Shown piece by piece: positions 1-8,629 of a stretch of DNA of 20,352 nt. Source of the stretch: a virus; the IMG/VR virus record IMGVR_UViG_3300025118_003626, positions 1-20,352 of that record; one strand, given 5' to 3'. Under the pieces are notes generated by a model. That model was not told the origin of the DNA, ran no database searches, and saw nothing but the letters and a program-made list of their open reading frames with translations. The translations under genes and the position numbers were made by a program. Position 1 is the first letter of the stretch, and each line of letters opens with the position of its first letter.

Positions 1-2
1 TA

Positions 3-179
3 CGAGTAGCAGAAGGCGGTCGTATAGTAGGAGTAGAGGGAAGTATGAGAGCTGATTTGTTTGACCACGATGTCAACTCTGAATACGACTTCTCTGAAGA
101 TGATTGTCCAGTGTGTGAATTACCTGAGCACGCTCAAAATGAAGTTATCCACGATATAGAGCAAGAGGAAGATGCCTAA
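3..179 (+). CDS. C-terminal end of an unidentified acidic protein (5' truncated by window)
   Basis: This frame is open from the first complete codon to a TAA that overlaps the next gene's ATG by 8 bases. The visible tail is acidic (D/E-rich near the end) and contains a C-P-V-C pair followed by a histidine five residues later, which could bind metal but is too little to call. The third codon positions upstream of the first ATG (position 45) are nearly all A/T and most codons begin with G, as expected of a coding frame in this genome. I therefore read it as the end of a longer gene. The alternative is a 44-residue gene starting at ATG 45, which has GAGGG just upstream. Function not recognised; the position upstream of the tail gene suggests a virion or head-tail gene. 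Confidence 0.55.
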   Translation, partial: RVAEGGRIVGVEGSMRADLFDHDVNSEYDFSEDDCPVCELPEHAQNEVIHDIEQEEDA

Positions 180-3100
180 GCAAATCCACAATATACAACA
201 GTTTCATGGTGGATTAAATTCTAACTCAGACCCCCGTGATATTAATGATACTGAATTATCATCCGCCACTGATGTAATGGTAGATGAAATCGGTAAGATA
301 AGAACAATGGGTGGGACAACTGCTCATGATGCTAGTACTTCAACTGCTATACAGATTGAGCCTGGATATGGATTATTTAAGTGGAGCCACGATAGGCTTT
401 ATGGTCACTTAGGAGAGCATTTAGCTAATACTGGGGATTTTAGTTCTGCTTGGTCTGGAGCAGGTGATATGGCAGCAGATGCAACTGATGCTACATATAC
501 ACATAATACAGGTTCTGGTACATTAATTCAAACTGCCGCTAATAGAGCTGAGGTTGGCATAGCTAATAAAACATATATTTTTACATATACAATTAGTAAT
601 TGGACTAATGGGAATATTACGACTTTTAGAATAAAGGGGACAGGTTCCGAATTTGCAGCTGCTCATACAAATTTAGAACAATCTAATGGAACTCATTCTG
701 TTACATTTACTTCACATGCTTCAAACCCAGACCAGCGATTTACAATAGATGTTGTATCAGATGGAGCAGCTACATTTAATATTGATAATGTTTCACTCCG
801 ATTGTATGATGTTGCAGAGACTGGTGATGATTATTTAGTACTGGCAGATGATGAGTCTAGTGACCCTGCTATTTATATGTATAGTAAAAATGAAGATGAT
901 TGGAGTAATTCACAAGTAATTACACTTGGAAGCACTAGTAACCCAAAACCTTCTTTTTATTCTATTGATGGAGCTTTGAGAGTAAGTGATGGAAATTTTG
1001 GGAGTGAAAATCTCAATCAATGGTATGGATATATTGATAGAACTTTGTTTGAAGAATTAGAACCAAGCTACACAATTAATCAATGGTTTAACGCTCCTCA
1101 GAAAATTGAAAAACCTAATTCATGTTTTTATGATGATAATATAGAATTTGGCGATGTTTATGGTGATACAGTAACAACTGCTGGTAGCGATTCTGCATCA
1201 AGTGTATCACAAAGCTCTTTTTCAGGTCAGGACGAAATTATAACCGTTGCCGTCACTACAAGATCTTTTATCGCATCCCCATTTGAAACTATGGACGTGA
1301 ATTTAGTAGTTAGGGTTGGAACATACTCTGATGGTGCATTTGTAACTTACCAAGATATAACAATGTTAAATGGATGGTATATGGCTGGAACTTTATATAA
1401 CGTAGGTTTTGCATATTTTGATGCAGCTGATACAACTGTGGCTGTCGATTGGGGAGGAGATGCCGCAGCAGATACTTTTAGAGCAGAGATTATAACGAGT
1501 ACAAATATAGCTCAATCGGGTATAATACAAATGACAACATATGAAGCGGGGACTCCCCCATCTGATTTATCTGCTAGTTTGGCTAATAATAATGCTTTTG
1601 TAGAGTTTGATTGGGAAACTGATACTGGAGCTTCTGGTTGGTGTACCGCTGTTGCAAATTCTGGTAAGTGGGAAATAGGATTTTCATTTATTTATGATGA
1701 AGAGCAGGAAAGTCAGATTACAACAGCTACAGATGTATCAGGAGGAGCTGCAACTCTTAATGTGCCTGGAACAGACGCTACGACAGCTCCAAATATTCGT
1801 TTGTTTTTTGCAGATTGGAATAATGTGGAGAGCCCATGGAATAAAAGAATAACAGGGTGTAATATGTATATGAGAGATGTTGCTCAGACTTCTACACAGT
1901 CTTGGTTTTTACAAGTGTCAGTGGATTTTATCAAAGGGAAGGCTTTAGTTGCTACATCGCAAAAGGAATTTGATGCTATATATTATGCTGAATCTAATCA
2001 ACCTTATTATTATTTTCAGATAGGATCAACTACTGGGGTTGCTAATGGATGTGAAATGTTAGAACCTTCTTTAACTACTACTTATGAAGTAAAATCTGGT
2101 TTAGATGCAATAGAAAAGAGCGTTATTTCACAGTATAGAAGCGCTGTAGTGGTTGGTAGGAGAGTTTATGTTGGTGGTTTAATGGTTGAAAATGAAGATT
2201 CTTCAAAAGATATTATGGCAGATGCAATGATTAAGACTCCTGTTAATAAGTTTGATGTGTTTCCATTAAGCAGGATAATTGAAGCTTCTGTTAGAGATGG
2301 TGATGAGATAATAAAGCTTGAAGAATATGCAGATAGGATACTGCAGTTTAAAAAGAATAAGGTGCATATAATCAATGTATCACAAGAAATAGAATTTTTA
2401 GAGGATACGTTTATACATAAAGGAATATCTCATCCTGCTGCTGCTTGTAAGACTGATTTTGGAGTAGCTTGGGTGAATAGACTTGGTTGTTATTTATATG
2501 ATGGTCAAAAGGTAACTAACTTACTTGAAAAAGGTGGTAGACAGATAATAAAGGAAAGTGAATGGGATATATTTACTACTGATAATTCTATGATAGGATA
2601 TTTGCCTAAAAAGAGACAGTTGATTGTATCAAGAGATAACAGGAATACTTTTACACTCACTGGTTCAATAGACCCAGTCGATAGTACAGCTGTGCCTGGT
2701 ACTGGAACGAAATTTCTCACAGAGCTTTCCGTAGGAGATAGCATTACAGTTACTTCTACAACAAGAGTAATTGATTCAATTACAGATGATACTACAGCAA
2801 CGGTTAGTGCTGCTTGGGGTAGCGATTTAGCTAACGATACTTCTCCAGAATGTCTGCCATCAGGGGATATTTTTCTTTATGATATGGTAACACAGAGTTG
2901 GGTGAAGGGAGACAGTGCTCTTACAGATGGTGTATTGAAAACAAACTTTGTTACAGACTGGAATGGTGATTTAGTTTATGTACATACAACTGGAACTGTT
3001 CTTAAGTGGGATGATTCATCTGCTGCATCAACTACTTTTGAAATGATAACGAAAGATATTGATTTAGGACAGCCAGGACAGAGAAAGAAATTACATAAGG

Positions 3101-3390
3101 TTTATGTTACTTATAAAGGAGCTACAGCTACCAATGTAGATGTGTATTTTGATGTAGATGGAGGAACATCTTTAAATAAGACATTTGCTGATGGAACTAA
3201 TTTTAGTAGTAATGAGTTAGCTGCTTCGGCTTCATGGGCTGTAGCTGAATTGAAGCCAACTACGTCTGCTCAAGCAAATAATATTAAATCTTTTAGGTTA
3301 AAGTTTGTAGCTGAGGGTGGACAAGTTGTTCCATCTGATTTTGAAATTAATGATATTTCAGCAGTTTATAGATTAAAGAATGTAAAATAA
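172..3390 (+). CDS. Tail nozzle/stabilisation-like virion protein, 1072 aa
   Basis: Probably a structural protein of the tail or head-tail connection. Residues 11-48 follow the pattern F-x-GGLN-x-x-x-DPRDI..ELS.A.D.M.DEIG.IR, seen at the N-terminus of phage tail tube/nozzle-like and 'stabilisation' proteins. The central part (about 690-810) is beta-rich, with propeller-like strands such as DRILQFKKNKVHIINVS. The C-terminus near residues 954-985 has the K-D-I-D-L-G..G..KK..KVYV.YKG pattern common in phage tail proteins. Residues 86-212 look like an inserted galactose-binding/CBM_4_9-type jelly roll, with GDF near its start, an early W, and I-D-N-V-S-L at the end. Residues 826-882 hold a second insert (PGTGTKF...GDSI...TVSAAW). 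The start ATG overlaps the previous stop and has GAGG a few bases upstream. Family assignment comes from sequence patterns only; the exact tail role is inferred. Confidence 0.7.
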   Translation: MPKQIHNIQQFHGGLNSNSDPRDINDTELSSATDVMVDEIGKIRTMGGTTAHDASTSTAIQIEPGYGLFKWSHDRLYGHLGEHLANTGDFSSAWSGAGDMAADATDATYTHNTGSGTLIQTAANRAEVGIANKTYIFTYTISNWTNGNITTFRIKGTGSEFAAAHTNLEQSNGTHSVTFTSHASNPDQRFTIDVVSDGAATFNIDNVSLRLYDVAETGDDYLVLADDESSDPAIYMYSKNEDDWSNSQVITLGSTSNPKPSFYSIDGALRVSDGNFGSENLNQWYGYIDRTLFEELEPSYTINQWFNAPQKIEKPNSCFYDDNIEFGDVYGDTVTTAGSDSASSVSQSSFSGQDEIITVAVTTRSFIASPFETMDVNLVVRVGTYSDGAFVTYQDITMLNGWYMAGTLYNVGFAYFDAADTTVAVDWGGDAAADTFRAEIITSTNIAQSGIIQMTTYEAGTPPSDLSASLANNNAFVEFDWETDTGASGWCTAVANSGKWEIGFSFIYDEEQESQITTATDVSGGAATLNVPGTDATTAPNIRLFFADWNNVESPWNKRITGCNMYMRDVAQTSTQSWFLQVSVDFIKGKALVATSQKEFDAIYYAESNQPYYYFQIGSTTGVANGCEMLEPSLTTTYEVKSGLDAIEKSVISQYRSAVVVGRRVYVGGLMVENEDSSKDIMADAMIKTPVNKFDVFPLSRIIEASVRDGDEIIKLEEYADRILQFKKNKVHIINVSQEIEFLEDTFIHKGISHPAAACKTDFGVAWVNRLGCYLYDGQKVTNLLEKGGRQIIKESEWDIFTTDNSMIGYLPKKRQLIVSRDNRNTFTLTGSIDPVDSTAVPGTGTKFLTELSVGDSITVTSTTRVIDSITDDTTATVSAAWGSDLANDTSPECLPSGDIFLYDMVTQSWVKGDSALTDGVLKTNFVTDWNGDLVYVHTTGTVLKWDDSSAASTTFEMITKDIDLGQPGQRKKLHKVYVTYKGATATNVDVYFDVDGGTSLNKTFADGTNFSSNELAASASWAVAELKPTTSAQANNIKSFRLKFVAEGGQVVPSDFEINDISAVYRLKNVK
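427..807 (+). other. Carbohydrate-binding-like jelly-roll insert in the tail protein
   Basis: This covers residues 86-212 of the 1072-residue protein. The order of features is that of CBM_4_9/galactose-binding-like domains: an N-terminal G-D-F followed by W94, a middle Y-x-F-T-Y-T strand, a G-T-H-S-V-T-F-T strand, and a terminal F-N-I-D-N-V-S-L strand. Such domains in virion proteins often bind glycans. The ligand cannot be told from sequence, and the fold is inferred from the pattern. Confidence 0.5.
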
Positions 3391-3391
3391 T

Positions 3392-4801
3392 ATGGGAATG
3401 ACAAGAGCAGAACGGGTTGCGTTACATACTAATCAGAAACGTATTCAATTATCTGGTAATATGCCCAACGAGAAGTCTCTTGTAGAGGGGAAACCTCAGT
3501 ATAGAGAGACTTTTAAAGGATTATATCAGTATGTAAAGTATAATAACGAGGTATATTCTCAGTTACTTACTAAAGATACGAGAACTCTTCAAGAAGAAAT
3601 AAATGATACTGTAAATAATATAACAGTAAATGAAATTACGATTTCTGGAACATTAGATGTAAGTAGTGGAGGGACTGGTCTTGCAACTATAGCGGATGGA
3701 GCTGTAATGCTTGGTTCTGGGACTAGCGCTGTTACACCACTAGCGGTTACAACAAATGGAGCTATATTAATTGGGGATGGAACGACTGACCCAACAACTT
3801 ATAACGCTTTTAGTTCGTCAACTGGCACTTTAAATGTAGGTGCTGGAGGAACTGGACAAACAACAGTAACAGATTTTAAAAATGTTTTAGATGATGAGAC
3901 TTGGACTTTTGCTAATAATGTAACAGCTACTGGTCGAGCTATAGTAGACGATACTACTGATGCTACTAGTAAAACTGACGGTTCTTTACAAACCGATGGT
4001 GGTTTAAGTGTTGCTAAGGCAATATATAATGGGACAGCAGCTACTTTGGCTGCGGATTCTGGTGTTGTGACAATAGGTTCTACCACAGCTGCTACTTTTT
4101 CAGCTGCTGGTTTACTAAATGTAAATAATGCAACTGAGGCTACTTCTACTACTGATGGTTCTTTACAGACTGATGGGGGATTAAGCGTTGTTAAAGATGC
4201 AATATTCGGTAATGATGTAAAGTTGTTGACAGACGCATCTGTGTTTAGTATGGGTGTAGGTAGTGATTTTACTATTACACATGATAATAGTGATGGAGGT
4301 ACTATAGCAGGTAGGCCTGTTACTATTACTTCTGGTAGTGCTGCTACATGGTCTACTTCCGCTGGAAATCTTACTGTTGACGCAGCTGCTGCTGTGCTTG
4401 TACTTGACGGTCATACTGGTATAACATTAGATGCTTCTAATAGTGGTAATATTGAAATAAATGTTACTGCTGCTGATGATATATTAATTGGCAATGATGC
4501 TGTTGCTCAAGATATTTTAATAGGAAATGCAGCAGCAACTCAAGTAGATTTAACTGCTATTTTAGTTGATATAAATGGTGGATCAAGTGGTGTCACAATA
4601 GATGGTGATGTTAATATTAATAGTTATGCTCTTACAAATTCAGACCCATATACTGTTAGTATAAAACCTAATAACTCTACACAACATATGACAATGGGTT
4701 TAGCAGATAAACAGAATAATTATTCAATGTTAGGAATATTTTCAGCTGCTGCCGCTGCCATATCTGGAGTCTCTGCTGATGACTGGTCTTGGGACACTTA
4801 G
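3392..4801 (+). CDS. Tail fibre-like repeat protein, 469 aa
   Basis: Likely an extended, trimeric beta-structured fibre or adhesin-like virion protein. Residues 1-80 form a charged, probably alpha-helical head that may attach it to the tail. From about residue 85 the protein is very rich in G, T, S, A, N and D, with G-G-T-G and D-G-T-T-D-P modules typical of phage fibres. Two 26-residue copies sharing T-D-G-S-L-Q-T-D-G-G-L-S-V occur at 189-214 and 248-273, 59 residues apart. Residues about 330-410 read as short beta-helix rungs (I-L-I-G-N-D-A, D-I-L-I-G-N-A). The stop is TAG. The start lies 2 bases after the previous gene's TAA; no clear Shine-Dalgarno sequence is visible, and an in-frame ATG two codons later is an equally possible start. 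Role inferred from composition, repeats and position. Confidence 0.65.
   Translation: MGMTRAERVALHTNQKRIQLSGNMPNEKSLVEGKPQYRETFKGLYQYVKYNNEVYSQLLTKDTRTLQEEINDTVNNITVNEITISGTLDVSSGGTGLATIADGAVMLGSGTSAVTPLAVTTNGAILIGDGTTDPTTYNAFSSSTGTLNVGAGGTGQTTVTDFKNVLDDETWTFANNVTATGRAIVDDTTDATSKTDGSLQTDGGLSVAKAIYNGTAATLAADSGVVTIGSTTAATFSAAGLLNVNNATEATSTTDGSLQTDGGLSVVKDAIFGNDVKLLTDASVFSMGVGSDFTITHDNSDGGTIAGRPVTITSGSAATWSTSAGNLTVDAAAAVLVLDGHTGITLDASNSGNIEINVTAADDILIGNDAVAQDILIGNAAATQVDLTAILVDINGGSSGVTIDGDVNINSYALTNSDPYTVSIKPNNSTQHMTMGLADKQNNYSMLGIFSAAAAAISGVSADDWSWDT
3956..4210 (+). repeat. Two imperfect 78-bp direct repeats inside the fibre-like gene
   Basis: Copies lie at 3956-4033 and 4133-4210, offset by 177 bases (59 codons). 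They encode near-identical segments around TDGSLQTDGGLSV. Differences are mostly third-position or conservative, so the protein repeat is being kept. This looks like a fibre shaft module rather than a mobile repeat. Confidence 0.75.
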
Positions 4802-4804
4802 AAA

Positions 4805-5788
4805 ATGGCTAAAATACCACAACACGCAAAGTACCTTGCAGCCGCAAGAGTTCCCCCTGATAGATTATTGTCTGGTTTTCTTACTGTTAATATTAGAAAT
4901 GCTTATGATAATAGTGATGATAAGGATGATACAGTCCAAGCTTATTATGACCATTGGGGAGACCTTGATACTGGGCATAAACATACATATCCATTTGGAG
5001 ATGTTCAACCTATTACACTTGGTGGTGGGTTAGAAGACCCAGGCAGGGAAGAAAGATGTCAATCATTTGCTGATTATGATTGTTTTTTATTTTGGGTAGC
5101 TGGTGGTATGACTTTATCTTCTGCTTTAACATATGGAGACTCTCATGTAGACCCTGCAGGATATCAAATTAAAGAAGGTACATGGTATGAGTCAATTACC
5201 GACACAAGGTGCAACAGTTATGTAAGAGCTCATTTAATTGCTAGAGCTAATAATGCTTATGGGCATAATGCTGATGGTACAACAAATTACGGAAAAGGAA
5301 CAGGTATTAAAAGAATACAAACTTTAGCTGATGATGACTTTGCTACGGGAGCGATTACAACAACATATTTAGCTGATGGAACTAGGACTGATTATTTGTA
5401 TAATAATGCAGATTATTCTCCATACCACGCGACTCATGATGATAAATATACTTTGGAAACCCCCTCCAATAATACTTTTTTTACCCCTGTAAGAGATATA
5501 TATATAAAAGGTTCTCATAGATTGAATCTGACTTCAAATGAATACGTCGGCGGTGGAATCGATGAGGGTACTTTATATCAGCTTTCTGCACATGACTCAA
5601 CATTCTGGAGTTTAAAAGTAGAAGTTCTTTTATACGGATATCAAGACGATGATGGTACAGACATAGATGCAGCGGATCATGATGGTACTGCTGACAAATT
5701 AAGGACTGATTATAATATCAATGTGTTTTATCAACCATTTGGAGAAACACCTGAATTAGATTTCGCAGTCACTGAGTGGTCTACTTAA
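4805..5788 (+). CDS. Unknown Asp-rich virion-module protein, 327 aa
   Basis: I do not recognise this family. The protein starts 4 bases after the fibre-like gene's stop and sits between fibre-like and internal virion genes, so a structural or receptor-interaction role is likely. It is mixed alpha/beta, rich in Asp, Tyr, Thr and His, with no signal peptide or obvious membrane segment. Acidic clusters occur near residues 37-42 (N-S-D-D-K-D-D) and 281-297 (D-D-D-G-T-D-I-D-A-A-D-H-D-G-T-A-D), the second resembling loops that bind calcium. Aromatic-rich strands such as D-C-F-L-F-W-V suggest a compact beta domain. Only a weak purine stretch precedes the ATG. The alternative reading frame across 4779-5033 is an overlap without support. 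Confidence 0.7.
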   Translation: MAKIPQHAKYLAAARVPPDRLLSGFLTVNIRNAYDNSDDKDDTVQAYYDHWGDLDTGHKHTYPFGDVQPITLGGGLEDPGREERCQSFADYDCFLFWVAGGMTLSSALTYGDSHVDPAGYQIKEGTWYESITDTRCNSYVRAHLIARANNAYGHNADGTTNYGKGTGIKRIQTLADDDFATGAITTTYLADGTRTDYLYNNADYSPYHATHDDKYTLETPSNNTFFTPVRDIYIKGSHRLNLTSNEYVGGGIDEGTLYQLSAHDSTFWSLKVEVLLYGYQDDDGTDIDAADHDGTADKLRTDYNINVFYQPFGETPELDFAVTEWST

Positions 5789-5835
5789 AAAATGTATAGA
5801 ACAATAATGAAAAATTTTGTAAATTAGAAAAAACT
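5789..5835 (+). other. A/T-rich 47-bp leader before the 278-aa gene
   Basis: This is the longest gap inside the plus-strand run. It is almost entirely A/T, has no Shine-Dalgarno motif before ATG 5836, and no recognisable bacterial -35/-10 pair. It contains an 11-codon open frame (5792-5827) that I do not call. It could act as an A-rich translation leader or hold a phage-specific promoter, but nothing in the sequence settles this. Confidence 0.35.
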
Positions 5836-6672
5836 ATGCCAAAGGGAAATTCAATATTCGATATATATTTTGCAGCAGAGTCAGACCCTGGTACGTATGA
5901 AGCTTCTAAGTTTGGCGTCCAAGACATATTGTTTGGATTTGAACATAGAGATAAGATGACTAAAGTAAAACAGGGAAACATTACTAATGTTGTTGATTCG
6001 TTACAGGCTTCAATAGAACTAGGAAGCACTCTGTATCAAGGTCGTTCAGATAGGTTACAGTTTGAATCTGATTTAAGCACTGTTTCTGGAGGTCAAGATG
6101 CAATTGAAGTTGGTTCTAAAGGTCAGAAGTGGAAAGATATGAATTTGTGGGAGCAGATGCGGAGTGGAGGTAAACAATATCAGATTGGAGATAAAACATA
6201 TACTAAATCCGATATAACAGTTACAGCTGGTATGATGAAATATGATGATTTGTTAGAAAAGACATCACTATATGATGAACAAGAAACTCCTAAACCAGAA
6301 GATGAACCTAAAAAACAATCTCAATCTGATGTAGATCCAGGTACAGGTGATAATGAGTTAACGTTATATGAAGAAGCAGGAGCGGAAACAGGAGAAGGTT
6401 CAGAAGAATTAGAAGGAGATGATCGTACGCAACTTATTGGTGAGATGGGTTTTCAATTATCAAGTTGGGGTGAATCAGGCCCTACTACTCAATATGCAGG
6501 TGCAAAACAAAAGGATAATATGAAGAAATTTATGAATCAAATGCAACAATTAGGGTATGATGTAGGTGATATAGATGATGATTGGAATAAATATGGATCA
6601 AGGGCTTGGGGTAAAAAATCAAAGACATCGTATGGACAAGTTTATCAAGAATGGCAAAATCTCTATAACTAA
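5836..6672 (+). CDS. Unknown virion-module protein with acidic linker, 278 aa
   Basis: Family not recognised. Residues 1-140 look globular (aromatic N-terminus, then helices around 45-80). Residues about 145-197 are a disordered, Glu/Asp/Pro/Gly-rich linker. Residues 200-278 form a smaller domain with a helical K-K-F-M-N-Q-M-Q-Q-L segment and a basic, aromatic end. A two-domain protein joined by an acidic linker, next to an internal-virion-type gene, suggests an assembly or internal virion component, but this is inference. No signal peptide or membrane segment. The start has an A-rich leader and no Shine-Dalgarno sequence. The stop lies 2 bases before the next ATG, so the two are probably co-translated. 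Confidence 0.65.
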   Translation: MPKGNSIFDIYFAAESDPGTYEASKFGVQDILFGFEHRDKMTKVKQGNITNVVDSLQASIELGSTLYQGRSDRLQFESDLSTVSGGQDAIEVGSKGQKWKDMNLWEQMRSGGKQYQIGDKTYTKSDITVTAGMMKYDDLLEKTSLYDEQETPKPEDEPKKQSQSDVDPGTGDNELTLYEEAGAETGEGSEELEGDDRTQLIGEMGFQLSSWGESGPTTQYAGAKQKDNMKKFMNQMQQLGYDVGDIDDDWNKYGSRAWGKKSKTSYGQVYQEWQNLYN

Positions 6673-6674
6673 TA

Positions 6675-7448
6675 ATGGCTACAATAGCAAATAATCATTT
6701 TTCAGAACTTGCACAGAAAGGCAGATATGGAGATACTGAAATACTTCATTTCTCTGGAGGCGAGCGTGCTCATGGTAATATAAAAGAGAAAGCTCTGATT
6801 AGTATGTATGGTCAGCAAGGTGAACGAATGGTGAAAGCTGCAGGAGCTGGGTCGACTAATCCATCTACTGGTTTACCAGAATATTTTGATCCTGTAACAG
6901 CAACTATAGCTGTTGGTAGTTTGGTGGTTGGAGCTATAGGTGGAGCAACGTCGGGAGCTGCTGCAGAAACACAAGCAAGATACGACCAAGAGGCCGCCCA
7001 ACAGGGATTGGAAGAGTTAGATAGAACTGAAGGTCTTCTTGAAAAAGGATATGTGTCAAAGAAAGCTGGGGCTCAACAAGATTATAGACAGAATGTAGAA
7101 AGTGTTTCAGCGCAAACTGGTATAGCCCAGGAAGATTTAGCACAACAAACTAGCGAAGCTATTCAAAAAACTGGAATGTCTACTAGTGGGACTGTTGGTC
7201 GGAAAAGTTCTCAAATGTGGAATAGAATACAAAGTTCGTTTGAAAAAGGTCGTCAAGGTTTAATAGGTGATCTTGGAAAAAAGATGGGAGCTATAGAAGG
7301 TTGGTATGAAGGCGAAAAGGCAAGAATATCAAGTGAGAGACTGAAATTTCAAAGACAGAAAGATTTAGCTAAGGAACAAGAAGATGCTTGGTATCTTGGA
7401 AAAAACGCTGGAAAAATTTGGGAGGGAGTAAAGAAATATGGCATATGA
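6675..7448 (+). CDS. Internal (ejected) virion-like protein with one membrane segment, 257 aa
   Basis: Likely a podophage-type internal virion or DNA-ejection protein, comparable in size and position to T7 gp14-like proteins. Residues 19-30 (G-D-T-E-I-L-H-F-S-G-G-E) and 62-70 (N-P-S-T-G-L-P-E-Y) follow the 'GDT..AH..PGE ... NP.TGLPEF' pattern that recurs in many phage internal proteins. Directly after it, residues 73-96 are a glycine/alanine-rich hydrophobic segment able to cross or perturb a membrane. The remainder (100-257) is helical, polar and charged, with a basic C-terminus. The last 11 bases overlap the next gene, showing tight coupling. The match is to a remembered sequence pattern; function is inferred from the family and context. 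Confidence 0.68.
   Translation: MATIANNHFSELAQKGRYGDTEILHFSGGERAHGNIKEKALISMYGQQGERMVKAAGAGSTNPSTGLPEYFDPVTATIAVGSLVVGAIGGATSGAAAETQARYDQEAAQQGLEELDRTEGLLEKGYVSKKAGAQQDYRQNVESVSAQTGIAQEDLAQQTSEAIQKTGMSTSGTVGRKSSQMWNRIQSSFEKGRQGLIGDLGKKMGAIEGWYEGEKARISSERLKFQRQKDLAKEQEDAWYLGKNAGKIWEGVKKYGI
7420..7428 (+). promoter_or_regulatory. Shine-Dalgarno for the 392-aa gene
   Basis: A G-rich GGGAGGGAG stretch ends 9 bases before ATG 7438. It lies within the end of the upstream coding region and is one of only a few clear ribosome binding sites on the plus strand here. Confidence 0.65.
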
Positions 7449-8616
7449 ATCAGGAGATGTAATAAGGTCAGTAAGAGCAATACTACAAGAAAGTCGTGAG
7501 TCTCGAGAGTTTGATGTTGCGACTGCACTTCAAATGATGCAGATAGCTTCAGCTCAAAAAGCTCAAAAGATGGAGATGGCTGAATCTCAATTAAAAAGGC
7601 TTGAGATTACTAATCTTCAGATGAGTCATTTACAGGCTAATGATTTTATAACTTTAACAGGCTTTAATCGTTGGTATAACCCTGAGGATGATGAAGGGTG
7701 GGCTTCAACTATGGTAGATGATTTAACTGATTCCCCAGATATGGAAGATGGTGTTAACACTGGTGGTTTTGGATTTAATGAACATGATGCATGGAGAATA
7801 GCTGGAGCTGTTCAGTCGTTTTATTTAAAAGAACCCGGAGCTATATTAGAAATTGCTAGTGAGTTATCTTCTAAAGCTGATACAGGAGTGCAGGATTCTT
7901 TTGTTAAAGGATTTTATAATACAGGTATATTTTCTGAAACAAAAAGGGAAATTACTTATCAGCAATTAGCTAATATAGATAAAACTATATTAAATAGGGA
8001 TATGATAGCTCAGGAAAGTTATGAGTTTGGAACGGGTGACTTTGATATATCAAGAGATATTAGTATGGCTGAAAGAGTTACTATGCCTACAGGAGATGAA
8101 AAAGATGACCTTACTTTAGCTGTTAATGCTGCCACTCAAGGTGCTTTTAGTAGTGAAATTCAAGGATTAATTAATTCGATTGATACTGATAAATCAACTG
8201 AACTACAGTTAAGGAATAAGTTAAAAAATTTGAGTGTAGAAATTTCAGCAGCTAAAGCTAAAAATAGAGTAGGTTTAGATTTAACACCTACTCAAGAAAG
8301 TTTATTACAAGATGAATTTGAAGCTATAGGATTAGTTGAAGATGAAATAAGAGATTTAAATATTTCAATACAGGAAAAGAGAGGTAAAGCTGAAGAATTA
8401 GTAAGTCTTAATAGAGAAGAAGCAATAAGAACGGGACAAATAGAGATGGCTCCTTCAATCACACATTTCGGTATAGACCCTTTACAAAAAGCTGGTCTTT
8501 GGTTGAGAAGTGGTGTTTGGCCAGATGATGAATTACTTAAAGTTGCTGAAGAAATTGCAGCTGAAAAGTTATCTGGCCCGTGGGAACAGTTAAAAGAAGC
8601 AGCAAAAAAACTATAA
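7438..8616 (+). CDS. Unknown coiled-coil virion-module protein, 392 aa
   Basis: Family not recognised. Residues about 28-65 form a long Met/Gln/Ala/Lys-rich helix. Residues about 229-330 contain heptad-like leucine and isoleucine spacing, compatible with a coiled coil. The C-terminal 45 residues form another amphipathic helical region rich in E, A, K and L. There is no signal peptide or clear membrane segment. Placement between the ejection-like 257-residue protein and the giant protein, with an 11-base overlap upstream and 13 bases downstream, suggests it is part of the same internal core or ejection assembly. Inference from context only. The start is supported by a good GGGAGGGAG site. Confidence 0.68.
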   Translation: MAYESGDVIRSVRAILQESRESREFDVATALQMMQIASAQKAQKMEMAESQLKRLEITNLQMSHLQANDFITLTGFNRWYNPEDDEGWASTMVDDLTDSPDMEDGVNTGGFGFNEHDAWRIAGAVQSFYLKEPGAILEIASELSSKADTGVQDSFVKGFYNTGIFSETKREITYQQLANIDKTILNRDMIAQESYEFGTGDFDISRDISMAERVTMPTGDEKDDLTLAVNAATQGAFSSEIQGLINSIDTDKSTELQLRNKLKNLSVEISAAKAKNRVGLDLTPTQESLLQDEFEAIGLVEDEIRDLNISIQEKRGKAEELVSLNREEAIRTGQIEMAPSITHFGIDPLQKAGLWLRSGVWPDDELLKVAEEIAAEKLSGPWEQLKEAAKKL

Positions 8617-8629
8617 ATATAATATTACA

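Noticed and set aside
2-55. An Arg/Ser-rich reading frame (second frame) open from the window edge to TGA
   Set aside because: Third codon positions are about half G/C, unlike this genome, while the overlapping third frame shows the normal A/T third positions and G-start codons. The Arg/Ser pattern is most likely an out-of-frame reading.
4779-5033. An 84-codon frame overlapping the start of the 327-aa gene
   Set aside because: It overlaps the well-supported gene in another frame, has no start signal, and gives a low-complexity product rich in Ile, Leu and Met.
5792-5827. An 11-codon open frame in the leader before the 278-aa gene
   Set aside because: Too short, no ribosome binding site, and of a kind expected by chance in A/T-rich DNA.
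8618-8623. A perfect TATAAT before the giant gene, as a possible promoter
   Set aside because: There is no -35-like sequence at the right distance, and the region is so A/T-rich that TATAAT is expected by chance.
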